DNA of 64,000 nt. It comes from Flavivirga abyssicola. Its GTDB lineage: Bacteria > Bacteroidota > Bacteroidia > Flavobacteriales > Flavobacteriaceae. Positions 26,836-34,563 of the stretch are shown here, in pieces. Under the pieces are notes generated by a model. It was given only the letters and a program-made list of their open reading frames with translations. It was not told the origin of the DNA and searched no databases. The position numbers and the translations under genes were made by a program. The DNA lies in contig NZ_CP141266.1 in the NCBI RefSeq assembly GCF_030540775.2, positions 4,203,001 to 4,267,000 on the forward strand, given 5' to 3'. Numbering within the stretch: position 1 is the first letter of the stretch; each line of letters starts with the position of its first letter.

Positions 26836-26856
26836 TATATTTGCATAAGCGCTTAT
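26836..26856 (+). promoter_or_regulatory. Promoter with palindromic operator for the MarR-GNAT gene
   Basis: TATATTTG (26836-26843) is a -7 box; one base later comes ATAAGCGCTTAT (26845-26856), a 12-bp perfect palindrome covering the expected transcription start. The start codon is 16 bp downstream. This geometry suits autorepression by the MarR domain encoded by the gene. Confidence 0.65.
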
Positions 26857-26871
26857 ATAAATAACAATATT

Positions 26872-27822
26872 ATGGATGCATTACGTGGATATGGAGAACT
26901 AGGATTAGGCTCTCGGCTTAAAAGAGTAAGTGAATATATGATGAAAGAAACTCAATTAGTTTATAATCACTTTAATGTGGATTTTGACCCTTACCTTTTT
27001 CCAATATTTAAGATTATAGTCAACAAAAAAGGTGTTACAAATTCTGAAATACAAAACTCGTTACAATTTACACAGCCTGCCATAACACAGGCTATTAATA
27101 AATTAAACGATAAAGGCTTAATTGTATATGATTCGGATAAATTAGATAAACGAAAAAAATTAATTTCCCTATCAGGTAAAGGACACGATGTATTAGAAAG
27201 GTTAAAACCTATCTGGAAAGCTATTGACAAAGTGATTAAGGTATATACCTTAGAAAGCTCTTCTTCTTTAATTGAACATTTAAATATTTTGGAAAATAAG
27301 CTTAACACTAAAAGTTTTAGTGAAACGATCATTAATAATATTAAAATGAATACTACACAAACACTTGAAATCATTTCTTTTGAAAAACAATATGCTAAGG
27401 ATTTTTATGAGTTGAACGTAGAGTGGTTGAAAACATTTTTTTATGTAGAACCTTATGATGAGGAAGTCTTAAGCAAACCTGAACAGTATATTATTGAAAA
27501 AGGAGGGCATATATTTTTTGCAAAAATCAATAACCAAATAGTCGGAACTGTTGCACTCATGCCTATTGGTAATGAAGGACTTTTTGAATTAACAAAAATG
27601 GCTGTTTCACCAGAGCATCGCGGGTATAAAATTGGTCAACAACTTATGCAATATTGTATTGATTTTGCCAAAGGAATGGGATTACCAAAGCTTGTACTCT
27701 ACTCCAATACAACTTTAGAGAATGCCATTTATATATACAAGAAGTACGGGTTTATTGAAAAACCCTTAGAACCTGATACACCTTATAAACGAAGTGATAT
27801 TAAAATGGAATTGGTGTTTTAG
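26872..27822 (+). CDS. MarR-GNAT fusion: transcriptional regulator with acetyltransferase domain
   Basis: A 316-residue two-domain protein. Residues about 1-150 are a MarR winged helix (NKKGVTNSEIQNSLQFTQPAITQAINKLNDKGLI; wing DKLDKRKKLISLS). Residues about 165-316 are a GNAT domain with the acetyl-CoA loop in MAVSPEHRGYKIGQQLMQYCI and a final YKKYGF. MarR-GNAT fusions are known in many bacteria; ligand binding or acetylation may gate DNA binding, but the substrate is unknown. The palindrome at the gene's own promoter suggests autoregulation. Confidence 0.88.
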   Translation: MDALRGYGELGLGSRLKRVSEYMMKETQLVYNHFNVDFDPYLFPIFKIIVNKKGVTNSEIQNSLQFTQPAITQAINKLNDKGLIVYDSDKLDKRKKLISLSGKGHDVLERLKPIWKAIDKVIKVYTLESSSSLIEHLNILENKLNTKSFSETIINNIKMNTTQTLEIISFEKQYAKDFYELNVEWLKTFFYVEPYDEEVLSKPEQYIIEKGGHIFFAKINNQIVGTVALMPIGNEGLFELTKMAVSPEHRGYKIGQQLMQYCIDFAKGMGLPKLVLYSNTTLENAIYIYKKYGFIEKPLEPDTPYKRSDIKMELVF

Positions 27823-27873
27823 ACCAAAGCTATCTCTTTGAAAAGTTGTTGACCTGCAAACATATATTTTTAA

Positions 27874-29583
27874 TTAATTAGCTTTTAACGAATCTATCTG
27901 CTTCTGTAACCTTTCAATTTCTTCTGCTTTTTTCTTATCCTGAACTTGTTTTAGGAACCCATCATTTGGAATCATCATGACAGAATCTTTTACAGTTTCA
28001 GAGATATCAATTTCTTTAGTGTCTTCAGCAAAATAATACCCTATACCTTCGCTAGCTCTCCAGGCTTCATTTAACTGCTCATAAACCGTTTTGTCCCATT
28101 GACTTGGATGCTTTACATCTATCCAAATAACATCTCTATACTCACTATCTATCAATGCTAGATCTGGTGTCGCCGAACCATCAAAATTATCAGAACCTTC
28201 TCTAATAGCAGAAATAGTCCCTAAGAAAAACATACGTTTTCTCCCTGCAATATCTTTTATATATGGTCTAAACTCAACGGGTTTATTCACCGACCAATCA
28301 AACTCTTTACGAGATTCAATAACTTTTAAAGGCATGGCAGAAACCCCTGCATAGCCTTGCTTTTTTGATGCATGATCGTAATAATAAATGGCATCGGTGC
28401 CATCTGCAGGAATAAAAACACTAAAAGTTAAACTAGTACGCTCATCCCCTACTGGTTCTAAACCAAACCAATGATACAACCCACTATACGCATCCGAATC
28501 GGTGTCAGAAAAATCAAAATCGGTTACAAAAGGTTGTTGGTTTTGATCATCTGGTAAATTAGGAATCTTAACAGCTGTTTCCATATTCCACGGCAACGGA
28601 TCACTAAAACCTCCTAAAAACTTTAAGGATTCTGCTTGTAAACGTGATACTTTTTCTGCTAATGTATTTTGTTTTGTGAGATAAGGGTGATTCTTCATCT
28701 CTTCAGGACTTATATAAGTCCCTTTTCCTATTAAAATACGTTCTATATAATCGTTAAAATCGTGTTCTCCACTCTCAATAACCATAACGCCCCCAAAAGT
28801 TGGATAAGGAAACAAAAAACCTTTCCACTTAATCAGACTCACAACTTCTACCCATTGCCCTGTATCATTTTTCATATAATAGGTATCACTAGGTTCCATT
28901 GTAAATAATTGAAAAAAGTTGAACCGTTGTACTACAGCATTATAGGTGTTTCTACTAAACTTTAGTGATTCTCCTATTGAAAACGTTACGGGAATTCTAT
29001 TTTCATTAGAAAATCTGGGAAATGGTGTGGTGCTGGATACGGCAAAAACCTCTTCGGTATTATCAGTCATACCCTGCCACATATACTTTTCAGTAGGTTG
29101 AATAGCCATTGTCCATTTATTCTCGTCGCCTACTCTTACTAGATGTGGTAACGAGACATCTTTAGTTTCCCCAACACTCTCATTGGCCATAGAAAACACA
29201 TTCCTTAAAGGTTGTATACGTTCATTTTGTGTTAGTGGCAATTCATTAATTTCAATTCTATTTAGATTATTAAAAACATTGTATGTCTTCATATAATCAT
29301 ACATTTTGAAATACCAGCCTACTACGTATAAAATCCCGAAGAAAACAACTAATAACCCCAAAATACCTAGGCGTCTTCCTGTACTAGCTAAGTTTCTAAA
29401 CTTTTTAAGACCAAAAAACAATACAATGGCACTTAATAAAATGATAAAAATAAATTTTCTAATAAATAACAACGCTGGTTGATAATCGTCACGTAAAACA
29501 AATAATAAGATAAGTAAGATTAACGCAATAATTATGGTTGTAATCTTTTGTCGTTTTCCTTTATTCCAGTAATTTTTGATCAT
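27874..29583 (-). CDS. Large membrane-anchored protein of unknown function
   Basis: A 569-residue protein. It starts with a basic segment and three closely spaced membrane helices (about 14-32, 40-58, 70-92), followed by a long extra-membrane region of about 450 residues. That region is rich in beta strands and aromatic residues (MYWQ, WHxP-like segments such as LPWNMETAVKIPNL; DAIYYYDHASKKQGY) and ends in a short coiled coil (KKKAEEIERLQKQIDSL). I recognise no catalytic motif. It is the last gene of the minus-strand series with the AAA+ ATPase and may be its envelope-facing partner. Confidence 0.6.
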   Translation of the reverse strand: MIKNYWNKGKRQKITTIIIALILLILLFVLRDDYQPALLFIRKFIFIILLSAIVLFFGLKKFRNLASTGRRLGILGLLVVFFGILYVVGWYFKMYDYMKTYNVFNNLNRIEINELPLTQNERIQPLRNVFSMANESVGETKDVSLPHLVRVGDENKWTMAIQPTEKYMWQGMTDNTEEVFAVSSTTPFPRFSNENRIPVTFSIGESLKFSRNTYNAVVQRFNFFQLFTMEPSDTYYMKNDTGQWVEVVSLIKWKGFLFPYPTFGGVMVIESGEHDFNDYIERILIGKGTYISPEEMKNHPYLTKQNTLAEKVSRLQAESLKFLGGFSDPLPWNMETAVKIPNLPDDQNQQPFVTDFDFSDTDSDAYSGLYHWFGLEPVGDERTSLTFSVFIPADGTDAIYYYDHASKKQGYAGVSAMPLKVIESRKEFDWSVNKPVEFRPYIKDIAGRKRMFFLGTISAIREGSDNFDGSATPDLALIDSEYRDVIWIDVKHPSQWDKTVYEQLNEAWRASEGIGYYFAEDTKEIDISETVKDSVMMIPNDGFLKQVQDKKKAEEIERLQKQIDSLKAN

Positions 29584-29594
29584 TTCTCATGTTT

Positions 29595-29634
29595 TGTCAT
29601 TGCGAAACTTTTTATTAAAAGTTGTAGCAATCTG
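29595..29634 (+). repeat. GTCAT...ATCT dispersed repeat, TTGCGAA core
   Basis: Starts TGTCATTGCGAA and ends GTAGCAATCT, with an internal inverted repeat (AACTTTTTA / TTAAAAGTT). It lies just upstream of the 569-aa gene, between it and the 173-aa gene. Confidence 0.6.
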
Positions 29635-29659
29635 TTTGTTTTTATAGTTTTAATTTAAA

Positions 29660-29685
29660 AGATGCTTCGACAAGCTCAGCATGAC
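29660..29685 (+). repeat. GTCAT...ATCT dispersed repeat, CTTCGACAAGCTC core
   Basis: A 26-bp unit reading (plus strand) AGATGCTTCGACAAGC and ending CATGAC. It matches the unit inside menE (55243-55268) in 23 of 26 positions and in the same orientation. Confidence 0.7.
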
Positions 29686-29712
29686 AATTAATGTTATAAT
29701 TGGCTTTTTAGT

Positions 29713-30234
29713 TTATAACAACCCTTTATCTTTCAAGCGTTCTCTAGCACTTTTCTCTTCCTTTTTTGGAGCTTCTTTTATTTCTTTTTCATCTTCAACC
29801 ACCTCTGCATCTTTAGTTTTTAAATCTTCAATGAAGTCTTTCCCTTTTTCAATGGTATCGTGTACTATATCTTCTAAAGAATCTGATTTTTCTTCAATAA
29901 CTTCTCCAGATTTAAAAACAAAATTTGCTAAATAAGTGCCTGCTAAAGTACCAACAATCATAGAAGCAAATATTGAAATAGTCGCTATATCAATTGGAAT
30001 TAAAAAACGAGTAATAACGATGCCTATTAAAAATAGAAATCCAATAAAAATTAGTCGTACTAAAAACGTTTGCTGATAAACAAAACCCTTTTTATCTGTA
30101 GGTTTCATTTGTAATTCTTTCGAATTAAAAACTTTATTAAAAAAGCGATATAAACCGTTTCCGCGAGACTCTCTCCAATATAGAAAGGCTCCAAAAAATA
30201 TGGCTGCAATAAAAATTATTAATTCTAGTCCCAT
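29713..30234 (-). CDS. Membrane protein with charged coiled tail, function unknown
   Basis: A 173-residue protein with one N-terminal helix (LELIIFIAAIFFGAFLYW), two central helices (residues about 57-75 and 82-106) and a C-terminal 65-residue acidic/basic tail (EEKSDSLEDIVHDTIEKG; EKEIKEAPKKEEKSARERLK) likely to be cytoplasmic and helical. It lies between the 411-aa and 569-aa genes on the same strand. Not recognised as a named family. Confidence 0.6.
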   Translation of the reverse strand: MGLELIIFIAAIFFGAFLYWRESRGNGLYRFFNKVFNSKELQMKPTDKKGFVYQQTFLVRLIFIGFLFLIGIVITRFLIPIDIATISIFASMIVGTLAGTYLANFVFKSGEVIEEKSDSLEDIVHDTIEKGKDFIEDLKTKDAEVVEDEKEIKEAPKKEEKSARERLKDKGLL

Positions 30235-30311
30235 GTTGTTGTATAGTTTGAAGCTTGGAGTTAGAAGTTTGGAGTTTCTTACTCATGCTTGTTAATTGTT
30301 TTTTTAGTTAT

Positions 30312-30437
30312 TCTCCTCCTTTTTAAGGAGAAGTGGATTTTGATTTCTTAAAATCAAAAGACGAGGTGGTTATTTCACCCATCCGTCTTTAATTCTTTAA
30401 AAGAATTAAATCCACCTTCCCTTAATAAGGGAAGGAG
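30312..30437. repeat. Imperfect inverted-repeat element (about 126 bp)
   Basis: The ends are inverted copies: CTCCTCCTTTTTAAGGAGAA (30312-30331) followed by GTGGATTT, and the complement of this pattern at 30408-30437. Inside are smaller hairpins (GATTTCTTAAAATC; AAAGACG with CGTCTTT; AATTCTTTAAAAGAATT). Similar GTGGATTT/AAATCCACC elements are scattered in flavobacterial genomes. It occupies most of the 240-bp gap; the rest includes a TTGGAGTTAGAAGTTTGGAG simple repeat at about 30254. Confidence 0.6.
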
Positions 30438-30474
30438 CTTATTAATTACTATGTATAAAGTTAGTATACAATTA

Positions 30475-31710
30475 TTAAACTTTGTTACTAATAATTGCTA
30501 TGGCCCATTCTTTAAGCGAATCGTCCCATGACTTGAAACTAGCATAAAAATCTTCTTTATCGTACCAATACCAATATAAAATATCTTTAGGTGATATGTT
30601 TACCAGCAGTTTCCAAATTAAATCCTGATGTTTTCCTTCTAAAGAGGAATGTGGTTTATGCAATGCTTCAAATAATTTTGAATCAACAATATCAGCTATT
30701 TTGTATTGATTGCTCGTTTCCAATTTTTCCAAATAGCGCTCCACACTCATCACTTTTTTACGAGATTCAATATCTAATTTATTTAGGTAACTTTTATACA
30801 AAATAGGGTTTTCTAGAATATCTTTAACCGGATGCTCTGTTTTTTCCAGGTATTGAGTCATTTCGTATTTTTTAATACGCTCGTAACGCTCTGTTTTTAC
30901 TGCTACTTCTAAATCATATTCTATAATAACATGATCGCGTAATTTATCCATTAACTCTGTCTGATGTATATGATAAATTAGCACCTCATAATTCGTGTCT
31001 TTAATAGCTTCCTTATGCCAGTTTTCATCTTCAAAAACTACGATAGGAGTAATAAAATCACGTAAAACATAGACACCTCCAAAAGCTCTAGTATAAAAGG
31101 AACTTACTGAGAAATCTATGGCTGGTAATTCTAAATCCCTAGTCCGTAAGTCGCCATATGTTTTGGCAGAATTCAATAATTCTAAATGAATTTCTTCATC
31201 TATAAAGTTATGACCTTCTTTAAATTTTTCAATGAGTTGGAATTGTTCATTTTGCTGATGATACAGGTTATTCATTAAATGAAAATTAATGTGTACCGTA
31301 TTATATTTCAACACATCCAAAGGTTCATAAAAAGCATCTATTTTTTGATCAAAATCAATACAGATTGCTGAATCTCTGGTAATATCATTGATTTTATCTC
31401 CATAGGTTTTAAAGATCTGCTGCATCATTTCCCTATCAAAAGTATGATACGGTAAATACACAGGCTTGCCTTTTTGTAATGGTGAGATAATGATCCCGTG
31501 TGGATTCGCTTCTCCGTTATTTAAGTAATGAAGATTCTCTTTTTCTTCTGCAACTTCTGGGCTCCAGCCTATACCGTCTATATGAAACGTTTTTAACTTT
31601 GTTTTGGCAAACCCAAGTTTTACTAAACATTTGTTATAACGCTCTACTAATTTGCCACTAATGGGAATTAGTTCGCTTCTATATAAATTGGCTTCTTTTA
31701 ATTTTTGCAC
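30475..31710 (-). CDS. Conserved-looking protein of unknown function in the AAA+ locus
   Basis: A 411-residue soluble protein without signal peptide or membrane spans. Regions of note: an N-terminal basic helix, NPHGIIISPLQKGKPVYLPYHTFDREMM in the middle of the first half, a FYTRAFGGVYVLRDFITPIVVFED segment, and a tryptophan-rich C-terminus (ILYWYWYDKEDFYASFKSWDDSLKEW). No known motif was recognised. It is 76 bp from the Nudix gene and shares its strand, so probably shares its operon. Confidence 0.65.
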   Translation of the reverse strand: MQKLKEANLYRSELIPISGKLVERYNKCLVKLGFAKTKLKTFHIDGIGWSPEVAEEKENLHYLNNGEANPHGIIISPLQKGKPVYLPYHTFDREMMQQIFKTYGDKINDITRDSAICIDFDQKIDAFYEPLDVLKYNTVHINFHLMNNLYHQQNEQFQLIEKFKEGHNFIDEEIHLELLNSAKTYGDLRTRDLELPAIDFSVSSFYTRAFGGVYVLRDFITPIVVFEDENWHKEAIKDTNYEVLIYHIHQTELMDKLRDHVIIEYDLEVAVKTERYERIKKYEMTQYLEKTEHPVKDILENPILYKSYLNKLDIESRKKVMSVERYLEKLETSNQYKIADIVDSKLFEALHKPHSSLEGKHQDLIWKLLVNISPKDILYWYWYDKEDFYASFKSWDDSLKEWAIAIISNKV

Positions 31711-31715
31711 GTTTT

Positions 31716-31744
31716 TGTCATTCCCACAAAGGTGGAAATCTCAT
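31716..31744 (+). repeat. GTCAT...ATCT dispersed repeat, TCCCACAAAGGTGG core
   Basis: TGTCATTCCCACAAAGG then TGGAAATCTCAT; a single unit in the 76-bp gap between the 411-aa and Nudix genes. Its core is self-complementary. Confidence 0.6.
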
Positions 31745-31786
31745 TATTTATTGTTATTAATATATGTATGTTTACTAAATGACAAA

Positions 31787-32377
31787 CTAATCCAACAACG
31801 TATTAATTATTGCATACTGCAACAATACAATAGTCCTTGTATCAACTATTTTTCCTGTATTTAGCATATCAACCGCTTCCTGAAAAGGCATTTCTAATAC
31901 CTCTATATCTTCATGCTCACTATCTAATCCGCCACCGTCATTCACTTTCATATCATCGGTGTATTCGCCAATAAAAAAATGCATTTTTTCAGTCATCACT
32001 CCAGGAGATGAATAGCCTTCATAAACTTTTTTCACTTCTTTTAACCGATATCCAACTTCTTCTTCTGTTTCTCTAATAACACAAGCTTCCGGATTGTCTT
32101 TATCTAACATACCTGCGGCAATCTCTACTAAAAATCCATCTCCATTATCATTCATATAAGTAGGCATTCTAAACTGTTTTGTTAAGATAATGGTTTGCTT
32201 TTCCTTGTTATAAAGCAAAATACCAGCGCCATCTCCTCTATCGTAAACCTCTCTTGCTTGTGTTACCCATTTACCATCCTTCATTAAATAATCGAAAGTT
32301 AGTTTTTTGAGTATATAATAATTGTCTGAAAGCAGTTTGCTTACTATGTTTTTAATGCGATTAGTTGCCATTTTCAA
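31787..32377 (-). CDS. nudK: Nudix hydrolase, NudK-like (GDP-mannose pyrophosphatase type)
   Basis: A 196-residue Nudix protein. The Nudix box is complete, from GMLDKDNPEACVIRETEEEVGY (Gx5Ex7REUxEExGU); ahead of it are DRGDGAGILLYNKE, LTKQFRMPTYMN and LVEIAAG, typical of NudK/ADP-ribose pyrophosphatase relatives. NudK splits GDP-mannose and similar nucleotide sugars. Its start overlaps the AAA+ gene by 17 bp, so translation is probably coupled; that suggests a role in the AAA+ system, perhaps removing a nucleotide-sugar or ADP-ribose-like signal. The specific substrate is inference. Confidence 0.85.
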   Translation of the reverse strand: MKMATNRIKNIVSKLLSDNYYILKKLTFDYLMKDGKWVTQAREVYDRGDGAGILLYNKEKQTIILTKQFRMPTYMNDNGDGFLVEIAAGMLDKDNPEACVIRETEEEVGYRLKEVKKVYEGYSSPGVMTEKMHFFIGEYTDDMKVNDGGGLDSEHEDIEVLEMPFQEAVDMLNTGKIVDTRTIVLLQYAIINTLLD

Positions 32378-34325
32378 AAGTACTTCTTGCTTCTCTTTCT
32401 ATATTTAACTGGTTTACTCTGGCATCTACTTTTCGTTTAAAATCTGTATCTGCAATGGTGGCTACATTATCTAAATAGCGTACTACTTCCTGACGGCGAA
32501 TTTCTGAAAAATCTAAGCCTTTCATATTGGCTCGCATTAATTCCTGAAGCATACTAAACTTAGTTTCATAATCTTGTTTGAAATAGATTTCTGGGTTTTC
32601 GAACCAATCTTCTTCCAAATCAAAATCTGTTAAACGTAATGACACGGCACTTTGAATGTTTCTAACATCACGTGATGAAAAGAATGGAAATGCCTTTTGC
32701 ATATCCTTATAAAGATTCGCGTAGAATAGATGTTCATTTGTTTTAAATTGTTTTTCTACGTTATCATAAATATCATGGACGCGCTCTTCGGTTGGCTTGT
32801 TAGAAACGTTAAGGATTTCCCCCATGTTTTTAGCCAGACCTTGATCTTGTAAATAGCTATAGCTTTCTGGCCCTTGCATGTTTACAAAATCCGGCATGGT
32901 TTCGTCTAATTTTCGCCACCACAAATGATCCTGATCTAAAAAGTCATGTTCTGTTCTGGCGCCATCAATTTTAAAACGTCCTTGTACACGAGAAATGACT
33001 GCTTTATCTAACATTTCGGGAAGATTGGTAAACAGTCCAATCGAACTATTTCCGTAGTTTACGGCATAAGCACCTTCTGTATAGCGCAAAAACACACCAA
33101 TGACTTCTTTTACACCTGCCGAAACACCTTGAGCTGTTCGCTCCTGTAAATTGTTTTCTGCATCATCAATGGGAGCAAAAATTAATTTTGTAGGATCTTG
33201 CATAGGCTTCATCCATTCGACCATTTTTTCTGCCGAACCACCTTGAAATGTACTAATTAAGGTATCTGGCATCGGATGAAACAAAAACGGAATATCTAAA
33301 GCATCACAATGTTCTTTAAGTCGTGTTGCAATCGCAGCAATAAGCATACTTTTTCCTGTTCCTGGAATACCATACCCCATAAAAACAGGCATGAAGCCTC
33401 CTAATTCTTGAAACGGGTTTTTCTTTGCTGTGAAATCGTAACTTAACATACGCTCTGTTAAACGACGCGCAAAGTGTTTTGCATCACGGTTACCAACAAT
33501 TTGCTCAAACTTAATTTTATTGAACTCGATACTTTTTGCTGTCCCTTCAAATACATTGCTCCAACCTGAAATAGCAAATTCCGATTTTTCTAATTTATAG
33601 GTTCTGTCCTCAATAGTTTCTGTATACTCTAAGCTACTTTTACGCAATTGAATTTCATCAATTAAGGCTTCAAAGTACACCACAGTAAAATCTATAACAT
33701 CTTTATCTGATTTAATAATTTCTGGATGTCCTAAGTACTTATCATAGTAAAACAAACTACAGGAAACCCCTTTTAATGGCGTCATTACTGACACCTCTGG
33801 AATACCAGCAAACTTCTGCTTCATCACACTTAAATCGTCTGATGCATATGGTTTTAAATCGTTTAATATTTTATAGGCAGAACTGAAAAGCATAAAGGCT
33901 GTAGCAGTATGCATTTTACTTTCAAATTCACGTTTACCATTGGTATCTAAAGCCGATTTGTTTTCATTTAAACTCGATAAACCAGATGAATCGTAATAAC
34001 TATCTTTAATCCAAATACCTAATGTTATGCCTTCTTGAACAGCATATAGTGTTTGATTCAAATAAATAGGAATGGCTATAGAATCTGGTAATAAACGCTT
34101 TTTTAAAGCTAGAATTGTTTTTGATACCGAGGTTATTTCCGCTGCATGACTACCATTATTAGCACGAGATAAATACAATAAAATAGACTCGTCCTTAGCA
34201 TCTTTATCTTTGTTTTTAGCACGCTGACCTTGCTCCCATTGTACGCTTTTTAAATAAGAAGACGCTTCATCGCGAAGCATATCGAGTTCGGTTAGTTTTA
34301 TTGGGAATGTTGAGTTGTGCTCCAT
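32361..34325 (-). CDS. AAA+ ATPase of a poorly described locus
   Basis: A 654-residue protein. Residues 1-300 have no recognised domain. The AAA+ module follows: Walker A GYGIPGTGKS at 317-326, Walker B region LIFAPIDDAEN at 381-391 where the usual hydrophobic-run-DE reads P-I-D-D-A-E, a sensor-like LFTNLPE at 431-437 and SRVQGRF with possible arginine fingers at 446 and 450. A C-terminal helical region of about 180 residues completes it. No signal or membrane span. It overlaps nudK and is flanked by genes of unknown function on the same strand. It may remodel the coiled-coil protein at 39724. Function unknown. Confidence 0.75.
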   Translation of the reverse strand: MEHNSTFPIKLTELDMLRDEASSYLKSVQWEQGQRAKNKDKDAKDESILLYLSRANNGSHAAEITSVSKTILALKKRLLPDSIAIPIYLNQTLYAVQEGITLGIWIKDSYYDSSGLSSLNENKSALDTNGKREFESKMHTATAFMLFSSAYKILNDLKPYASDDLSVMKQKFAGIPEVSVMTPLKGVSCSLFYYDKYLGHPEIIKSDKDVIDFTVVYFEALIDEIQLRKSSLEYTETIEDRTYKLEKSEFAISGWSNVFEGTAKSIEFNKIKFEQIVGNRDAKHFARRLTERMLSYDFTAKKNPFQELGGFMPVFMGYGIPGTGKSMLIAAIATRLKEHCDALDIPFLFHPMPDTLISTFQGGSAEKMVEWMKPMQDPTKLIFAPIDDAENNLQERTAQGVSAGVKEVIGVFLRYTEGAYAVNYGNSSIGLFTNLPEMLDKAVISRVQGRFKIDGARTEHDFLDQDHLWWRKLDETMPDFVNMQGPESYSYLQDQGLAKNMGEILNVSNKPTEERVHDIYDNVEKQFKTNEHLFYANLYKDMQKAFPFFSSRDVRNIQSAVSLRLTDFDLEEDWFENPEIYFKQDYETKFSMLQELMRANMKGLDFSEIRRQEVVRYLDNVATIADTDFKRKVDARVNQLNIEREARSTFENGN

Positions 34326-34563
34326 ATACTATGGTTAAGTTTATAAATAGTTTTTAGTGATATACCGTTTTATTAGTATAATAAACGGGTTTGTATAATC
34401 ACTCCATAAAATTAGTATTAAAAGACTAGTTTTTGTTACTTCTTAATGATATTTTTTTCAATTTACTCAGAGATACATTATTTGAACTCTAAGATTCATA
34501 TGTCCAAAACAAGAAAAGTAATTTAGCCTTTAAAATTAATTATTACCAAAACGAAAAATTAAA

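Noticed and set aside
29595-31744. CRISPR array in the repeat-rich region
   Set aside because: The units are not regularly spaced, differ in their cores, occur in both orientations and have no cas genes nearby.
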